A stretch of DNA of 64,000 nt from Ovis canadensis. Lineage: Eukaryota; Chordata; Mammalia; Artiodactyla; Bovidae. The position numbers were made by a program, and so were the translations under genes. The notes below the pieces were generated by a model. It was not told the DNA's origin. It saw only the letters and a program-made list of their open reading frames with translations, and did not search any database. The stretch is from positions 231,769,001-231,833,000 of the forward strand of contig NC_091247.1 of the NCBI RefSeq assembly GCF_042477335.2, in the 5' to 3' direction. Of this stretch, positions 57,229-64,000 are shown in pieces (the stretch's first letter is position 1; the number at the start of each line of letters is the position of its first letter).

Positions 57229-58495
57229 CAATCCCACGTGCCTGTGGTAAAAAAACGAAAGCATAAAATCGAAGCAATAATGTAACAAAATCAATAAAGA
57301 CTCCAAAAATGGGCCATGTTAAAGAGATCTGAAATCAAAACCCCAAAACTCAGTGGTTGTCTGAAATACTTGGAAAAGGAGTTAGTGCTCCTCTTTCCAG
57401 TGCCCCCTGGAGCCACACTGAACAGTTAGGCCCTGTCCACTCAGCACCCTCTCTGGACCCCAGGTGAAGGGGCTGCCCTCAGTGCTCACCTGGGTCTCAG
57501 GAGGTGGAAGAGACACAACCTCGGGGGTCTCTTCTCTTGTCCAGGGGAGCGTCACACCAGCCACCCTGTCTCCCTGAGTCTCTGCCCCAAATAAACACAC
57601 CATAAGGAGGCCAGTGATGCTGTGAACAGCTGACTGCCTTGTCCTTGTGAGATTTGATGTGAAGACAACACAGAGAACCATCCAAGAAGGATCCAGTCAG
57701 GAGTGAACCCCTCTTCACAGGGACCCTGTGAGACCCAAGACTCACTCTGCCCACTCTGCTCCAACTTTGGGAACTGGCTTTTGTCATTCTCTGGGCAGGA
57801 GGTGGGAGGGACAGCCCGGTCTCTCTTCCACCTCCTGAGACCCAGGTGGGCGCTGGGGGCAGCAGCACCTCCACCTGGAGTCCAGAGAGGGTGTCCTGGA
57901 TGCACAGGACCTAACCGTTCAGTGAGGCTGGCCCTTGTCCACAGTGCACTGACCTGCTGCAGGGTCTTGGGTCCCTGGTGTCCAGCTCACCCACTGCCAA
58001 CCCCAGTTTGAGACGTCTCAGGAGCCCCTTGCTGGCAGGCAGCCAGGGGTAGAAATCTGCATACCCAGCAAAAAGTGAAAATTTCCTCCAGGTTCATCTC
58101 CACATAAAAGGGAACCGCGAGCAGATGAAGCCACCTAAGAGAGGGCCAAGTTAACACTGAGGCTGAAGACCTGTTTCATGTTTCCCAGGCTCACAGGCAG
58201 CCAGCACTTTCTGTTACCTACAGCAATCAGCGCTCCACAGTTCCTTTTCACATTCCTATACCAGACTTCCCCCCTATTATCCCATCTCTGCCCATTCTTC
58301 CTTGGAGAAGTATATGGAAATGTCATTGAAAGCACCTTTGGTCTAAGGAAATCAGTGACTTCAGTGACTTACTAATATAAGCAAGACCTTAGAACTGGGC
58401 CTTCTCCTCCACCTTGTGTGCAGGGAGTAGCCTAAAGCTACAGGATGGTCTCCGTGAGACAGGGATGAAGACTTCCCTCCCGACTTGCTTAACTG
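57229..58495. other. Unassigned stretch; no supported gene
   Basis: Open stretches of 65-125 codons occur on both strands between 57,380 and 58,010. None has a recognisable domain, consistent frame use or convincing splice pattern. I do not call a gene here. Confidence 0.5.
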
Positions 58496-58498
58496 AGC

Positions 58499-59714
58499 AA
58501 GTTCAGTTCAGTTCAGTCGCTCAGTTGTGTCCAACTCTTTGCGACCCCATGAACCGCAGCATGCCAGGCCTCCCTGTCCATCATCAACTCCCAGAGTCCA
58601 CCCAAACCCATGTCCATTGAGCCGGTGATGCCATCCAATCATCTCATCCTCTGTTGTCCCTTCTCCTCCTGCCCTCAATCTTTCTGAGCATCAGGGTCTT
58701 TTCAAATGTCAGTTCTTCACATCAGGGGCTTCAACATCAGTCCTTCCAATGATCACTTGGGACTGATGTCCTTTAGGATGGACTGGTTGGATCTCCTTGC
58801 AGTCCAAGGGACTCTTAAGAGTCTTCTCCAGCACCACAGTTCAAAAGCATCAATTCTCTGGCACTCAGCTTTCTTTATAGTCCAACTCTCACATCCATAC
58901 ATGACCACTGGAAAAACCATAGCCTTGGCTAGACGGACCTTTGTTGGCAAAGTAATGTCTCTGCTTTTTAATATGCTATCTAGGTTGGTCATAGCTTTCC
59001 TTCCAATGAGTAAGCGTCTTTTAATTTCATGGCTGCAGTCACCATCTGCAGTGATTTTGGAGCCCCCAAAATAAAGTGTTCCACTGTTTCCATTGTTTCT
59101 CCATCTATTTGCCATAAACTGATGGGACCGGATACCATGATCTTCGTTTTCTGAATGTTGAGTTTTAAGCCAACTTTTCACTCTCCTCTTTCACTTTCAT
59201 CACGTTCATTTGTTCTTCTTCACTTTCTGCCAGAAGGGTGGTGTCATCTGCATATCTGAGGTGATTGATATTTCTCCCAGTAATCTTGATTCCAGCTTGT
59301 GCTTCATCCAGTCCAGCATTTCTCATGATGTATTCTGCATAGAAGTTAAATAAGCAGGGTGACAATATACAGCCTTGATGTACTCCTTTTCCTATTTGGA
59401 ACCAGTCTGTTGTTCCATGTCCAGTTCTAACTGTTGCTTCCTGACCTGCTTTCTACAGATTTCTCAGGAGGTAGGTCAGGTGGTCTGGTATTCCCATCTC
59501 TTTCAGAATTTTCCACAGTTTATTGTGATCCACACAGTCAAAGGCTTTGGCATAGTCAATAAAGCAAAAATAGATGTTTTTCTGGAACTTTCTTGCTTTT
59601 TCTATGATCCAGCAGATGTTGGCAATTTGATCTCTGCCTTTTCTAAAACCAGCTTGAACATCTGGAAGTTCACAGTTCATGTATTGTTGAAGCCTGGCTT
59701 GGAGAATTTTGAGC
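58499..59714 (-). mobile_element. BovB LINE, 3' half
   Basis: Antisense BovB: 3' tail GTTCAGTTCAGTTCAGTCGC at 58,500, YADD region (HLRYADDTTLLAESEEEQ, minus strand ~59,250), and RT upstream part to 59,714. Broken frames. Confidence 0.92.
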
Positions 59715-60209
59715 AGAAACAGAGCCTTTTCCCAACTCTCCCTGGACACAGAGCAGTTGACGATGCTAGTGTCCTGTTCCACCGCACTCCACCGCACCCT
59801 CTCAGACAGGCCCAGGCTCGCCCATCCTGTGTGTGTCACAGAGACTATTCAGCCACACAGGCAAGCATTCTGTGGCCCTTCAGGGACCAGCTCCGTGTCC
59901 TTCCTGTAGAGCCGGCTCACAGCCCAGCTCTGCCACCTCCGCCTCTCACCATGGGCTTCCACTCTGTTCTCCCAGTATCACCCTCAGTGCTCTCCTCCGG
60001 GCATCTGTTGGAGCTGACGGCCATGCCACCACCTCAAGGCCAAGGTGCCTGTGGAAGAAGAAGATGCTAAGATAGCCCAGACCACTGTCTAGAGCCAGGT
60101 CTGTTTTCCTTGGGTGGAGTGTTCAGGGAAGGAAAGTGCGGGGAAAGTCAGGGTAGGGGTACTGGTGGGATGGACGGGATGAGCAGCTGTCACAGACCAG
60201 CCTAATGTG

Positions 60210-60860
60210 AACTAGATTTGGCTTCTCTGATTCCCTTACAATTCAGCCCCTCTGAGGAAAGGCAGTGGGAGAGTCGTGTCTGTGGGTGACGGAGGGAGTC
60301 CGGAGGAGACCTGGAAGCCCCTAACTGCTGGACTGGGGTCAGGCTGAAATCAAGGCTCTGTTCCAGTGCAGGAGAGGGAAGATTTCTCCAAAAAGCATTT
60401 TTGGGATCTCCGCCTGGATACTCTGGGAAAATCTGGGCTTAACATGGGCTCCACGTCTAAGGGACAAGTCCCTCGGCTTGAGGAGATCTGGGTCACACGG
60501 GCTGAAGGAACTGGGGTTCCTCAGAAAGAGGAGTTTGGGGGAGTCATTTGGCTGATGTAGAATGCACAGGTTGAGAAAACGTGGGATCTTTGAGGCTGAG
60601 GAAATTGGGGGGTCTCATTAAGGGGCTTTAGGTTTCCAACATGCAGGACAGTTGGGGTCTTAAGGAGGACGGGATTAAGAGTTCCCAGGCTGAGGTATTC
60701 AGGGTCTCTGAGGTTAAGGAAATTTGGTCTGTCTGCAAGTGCTATTTTTAGGGTGCCTCAGGCTGAAGGGAACTGTGGTTCCTCTAGGTATTTGGGGATC
60801 GCAGCACAAGGGGATTCAGTGTTTCTGTGAGTGAAGGGACTTGTAGTCCCTAAGCTGACT
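60210..60860. repeat. Degenerate ~35-45-bp tandem repeat upstream of a CpG-rich promoter
   Basis: The phrase 'GGCTGAGG-AA-TTGGGGTCTC' recurs in loose form many times (e.g. near 60,498, 60,590, 60,642, 60,690, 60,765, 60,835), with variants GAAGGAACTGGGGTTCCTCA and GTGAAGGGACTTGTAGTCCC. Very diverged; copy borders cannot be set by eye. Confidence 0.6.
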
Positions 60861-60929
60861 ATACACGAGCTCCCTTCAGGTAGGACCCGGGTTCCTCAAA
60901 GTTGCCGGGACTTGGGGCTTCCCAGCCTG

Positions 60930-61340
60930 GAATTGGAAGCCGTCAGGCTAAGCGTTTATGAGGGTTTCTCAGGGTGCGTCCCCGTCGGTCACCCTCCCTG
61001 TCCTCCGGTGCTCGGAGCTGGGCGGCCTCTAGCCGAGCCTCGTCCCGTCCTCTGCGGCTGTGGCAAAGCCAAGGGCGAGCAGCCGACTTCTACAGGCCTG
61101 GCAGGCACAAGCCTCCAATCGGCGTTGCCAGCGAAGCAGTCCGGCCAATAGCCGCCGGGATAGCGGGGAGCGCGCAGAAGGCCCCGCCCCGCCGCTCGGG
61201 GATTGGCTGCTCTACATTCCACGCGTGTCTGTCAAGAGGCCTCCAGCGCGCAGGCGCATCTTGGCCGTTTTCTTTGCTTGTTTTCAGGCGTCGCGTCTTA
61301 GTCCTGGAGCCTCACGTGGGCAGTGGGTCCTGAGGCTGGA
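60930..61340. promoter_or_regulatory. CpG-rich promoter-like region with CCAAT and GC boxes; gene unknown
   Basis: CpG-dense. CCAAT boxes in both orientations (CCAATCGG ~61,115; GGCCAATAGC ~61,143; GATTGGCT ~61,202), GC box CCCCGCCCCG ~61,184, and an E-box-like CACGTG ~61,314. The layout resembles housekeeping or KRAB zinc-finger gene promoters. No downstream coding exon can be supported in the window to 64,000, and the direction of transcription is undecided. Confidence 0.6.
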
Positions 61341-61644
61341 TGTTTCCTTCCAGTTTCCTGAACTAGAACCTGGGCTCCACCCGACTTGTAGTCCTGCTCT
61401 CGAACTTTCTCCTGGGCCCACTGGTGCCCTACCTTGTCAAACCCGGTTTTGGCAAGAACTGTATGTGATGAGTATCAGGGGAAAACTGTGTAATTAAATT
61501 CTGACAAGACACAAGATAAACAGCATATTGGTAAAAGATTTAAACGCGACACATGGAATAATATTAGGAAAAACCTGGAGGATTTTTAACCTCAAAGCAG
61601 TTGAAGCAGTACTGATGAGTAATCTGTATATTTAATGTAGGTAT

Positions 61645-61836
61645 GGGCTTCCCTGATGGAAAATCCTTCTGCAATGCGGGAGACCTGGGTTCAGTCCCTG
61701 GGTTGGGAAGATCCCCTAGAGGAGGGCATGGCGACCCACTCCACTATTCTTGCCTGGAGAATCCCCATGGACAGAGGATCCTGGCCAGCTACAGTTCATG
61801 GGTTTGCAAAGAGAGATGACTGAGGGACTTAAGCAC
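61645..61836 (+). mobile_element. Bov-tA SINE with target duplication
   Basis: Sense copy GGCTTCCCTGATGGAAAATC to TGACTGAGGGACTTAAGC. AATGTAGGTAT (61634-61644) and AATGTAAGTAT (61837-61847) form an 11-bp imperfect direct repeat. 61,340-61,644 and 61,848-62,310 show no gene. Confidence 0.9.
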
Positions 61837-62310
61837 AATGTAAGTATTAAAAGGCTGCAGAAATGAACTGTAAATAAACCCCCCAAAGCCCTGTGTTTTC
61901 CATAAAAGGAGGCATCAAATTGGAGGACAATGGATCCACAGAGGAGAGAGTTTGCTTGACACTTACTGGCTCCACAGGATAAAATGGGGACACTGTTTCT
62001 GACCCTTACCCAGCTTTGCTCGCAGAAAAATAACATGAGTTCCGTGTATCGGAAGCAAGACAACTGACTGTAGAATTATTGTCAAGGCGGGCCAGGAGTG
62101 CTGGTTGGGAGTCTGGATGGAGAGATGTTAACAGAAAGTGGGTTTGCCTCTTGGGGGGTGTTGAACCAGAAGATAAACCCACCCAAGGCTCGTGGGAAGG
62201 AAAGGTGTATTACTTGCCGAAGTACGGAAAACACCAGGGAGTTTCCAGAGCAGTGTCTCTCCAAACTGCAAAGTTGGTGAAGTTTTAATCTATGGAAACA
62301 GGCCTGTTCA

Positions 62311-62515
62311 GGCTTCCCTGGTGGCTCAGATGGTAAAGAATCTGCCTGCAGTGCAGAAGACCTGGCTTCGATCTCCAGGTCGGGAAGATCCCCTGGAGGA
62401 GGGGATGGCAACCCACTCCAGTATTCTTGCCTGGAGAATCCCATGGACAGAGGAGCCTGGCAGGCTACAGTCCACGGGGTTGAGAAGAGCCAAAAACAAC
62501 TGAAGTGACGTAGCA
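62311..62515 (+). mobile_element. Bov-tA SINE, probable hybrid copy
   Basis: The head GGCTTCCCTGGTGGCTCAGA differs in type from the copy at 47,410, but body, end and right flank (TAGCATGCACGCTGTCTCCAT) are shared with that copy. Confidence 0.88.
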
Positions 62516-62922
62516 TGCACGCTGTCTCCATGGTGGCTGTTCTCAGTAGACATTGCAGCATCCATGGAGGAGGGGTCTCATATCTCCCCACACTCTCCAC
62601 CCTTGGTTCTTTGTAGCGTGTTTGACAGTGGCCATTCTGACCGGTGTGAGGTGATACCTCATTGTAGTTTTGATTTGGATTTCTCTAGTATTTAGCAAGC
62701 CTGACATCATTTCCTGTGATTTTTTTAAAGGGTATGAGTGAAACCTCTTGCAACCGACTTCTTGAATGTCTGCCCTGTTTTTCGATGAACACTCCTAGAA
62801 CGTTTCTTGAGGGCAGTTGACAACCACACAGGCCTTCTGAATATGAAGTGTCCATCAGCACAGCTTCTAACGCTGTTAGTATGGAAAATGGCCACGGGGG
62901 CAGCATTTCTTCATCATTTTAG
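62512..62922 (+). repeat. Second copy of the 47.6/48.35-48.59 kb segment (L1 3'-end-derived plus CTCF-like module)
   Basis: CTGTCTCCATGGTGGCTGTT, ACAGTGGCCATTCTGACCGG, CTAGTATTTAGCAAGCCTGA, CACTCCTAGAACGTTTCTTG and ATGGAAAATGGCCACGGGGG parallel the first copy in order. It lacks the BovB present there. Confidence 0.88.
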
Positions 62923-64000
62923 TTCAGTCGCTGAGTCGTGTCCGACTCTTTGAGACCCCATGGACTGCAGCACTCCAGGCCTCCCAGTCCATCACCAACT
63001 CCCAGAGTTTACCCAAACTCATGTCCATTCAGTCGGTGATGCCATCTAGCCGTTTCGTCTTCTGTCGTTCCCTTCTCCTCCTGCCTTGATACTTTCAAAG
63101 CATCCGGGTCTTTCCCAAGGAGTCTGTTCTTTGCATGAGGTGGCCAAAGCACTGGAGTTTCAGCTTCAACATCAGTCCTTCCAATGAATATTCAGGACTG
63201 ATTTTCTTTAGGATGGACTGGTTGGATCTCCTTGCAGCCCAAGGGACTCTCAAGAGTCTTCTCCAACACCACATTCAAAAGCATCAGTTCTTTGGTGCTC
63301 AGCTTTCTTTATAGTCCAGCTCTCACATCCATCCATGACTACTGGAAAAACCATAGCTTTGACAAGATGGGCCTTTGTTGGCAACGTAATGTCTCTGCTT
63401 TTTAATATGCTCAGTTGGTCATAACTTTTCTTCCAAGGTGCAAGCGTCTTTTAATTTCATGGCTGCAGTCACCATCTGCAGTGGCTTTGGAGCCCCCAAA
63501 AATAAAGTCTGACACTGTTTCCTCATCTACTTGCCATGCAGGGATGGGACCAGATGCCATGATCTTAGTTGTTTGAATGTTGAGTTTTAAGCCAACTTTT
63601 TCACTCTCCTCTTTCACTTTCATGAAGAGGCTTTTTAGTTCCTCTTCACTTTCTGCCATAAGGGTGGTGTCATCTGCATATCTGAGGTTATTGATATTTC
63701 TCTTGGCAATCTTGATTCCAGCTTGTGCTTCTACCAGTTCAGTGTTTCTCATGATGTACTCTGCATAGAAGTTAAATGAGCAGGGTGACAATATACAGCC
63801 TTGACGCACTCCTTTTCCTATTTGGAACCAGTCTGTTGTTCCATGTCCAGTTCTAACTGTTGCTTCCTGACCTGCTTTCTACAGATTTCTCAGGAGGCAG
63901 GTCACGTGGTCTGGTATTCCTGCCTCTTTCAGAATTTTCCACAGTTTGTGGTAATCCACTCAGTCAAAGGCTTTGGCATGGTCAATAAAGCAGAAATAGA
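62923..64000 (-). mobile_element. BovB LINE, running off the right window edge
   Basis: Antisense BovB from the 3' tail (AGTTCAGTCGCTGAGTCGTG) through the YADD box ([20 protein letters not shown], minus strand ~63,670) to RT text at the window end. A 132-codon open piece is at 63411-63809. The 5' part lies outside. Confidence 0.92.

Noticed and set aside
57497..57905. Overlapping minus-strand open frames with a hydrophobic stretch
   Set aside because: No recognisable family, no start context and no splice structure; two frames overlap over the same bases, as expected of GC-rich chance frames.

Overview
The window is nuclear DNA of a ruminant, most likely cattle or a close bovid. The evidence is many BovB (RTE-type) LINE fragments, tRNA-derived Bov-tA and CHR-type SINEs, ruminant endogenous-retrovirus LTRs and old L1/L2/MIR repeats, with spliced mammalian genes between them. 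Two protein-coding genes can be placed with confidence, both on the + strand. No bacterial, plasmid or CRISPR features are present.

Layout. (1) 1-5,090: the 3' part of acrosin (ACR). A long intron carries a Bov-tA, a BovB and a MIR, followed by exon 4 (3820-3958) and the terminal exon (4470-5006), which holds the catalytic GDSGGP motif and the proline-rich tail. (2) 5,090-21,360: intergenic DNA full of repeats, including LTR-like sequence and a cluster of three BovB fragments in alternating orientation (14.65-17.9 kb). (3) 21,360-42,520: RABL2, a small Ras-like GTPase of the ciliary base and sperm flagellum. It starts in a CpG island that begins with fifteen 19-bp repeats, each carrying a GC box. 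Eight coding exons encode 230 residues. Intron 2 is 13.2 kb and is filled by one antisense L1 that was later hit by a BovB, a CHR SINE and a Bov-tA, and that contains a 3.6-kb, ~103-copy 35-bp minisatellite. (4) 42,520-64,000: mostly repeats. They include a nearly full-length BovB, partial LTRs, a frameshifted TPX2-like retrocopy at 48.7-49.2 kb, a textbook solo LTR with 6-bp target duplications at 51.6-52.8 kb, an LTR at ~57 kb, and a second CpG-rich promoter-like region at 60.9-61.3 kb whose gene I cannot identify. BovB sequence runs off the right edge.

ACR and RABL2 both act in sperm, but nothing in the sequence shows co-regulation. In human, as I recall it, the two genes are convergent, whereas here they point the same way; this should be checked. 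The points most worth a second look are the L1-born minisatellite (each unit resembles a 3' splice site), the GC-box array at the RABL2 promoter, a small repeat family carrying CTCF-like motifs, and a duplicated segment that preserves the empty site of a BovB insertion.
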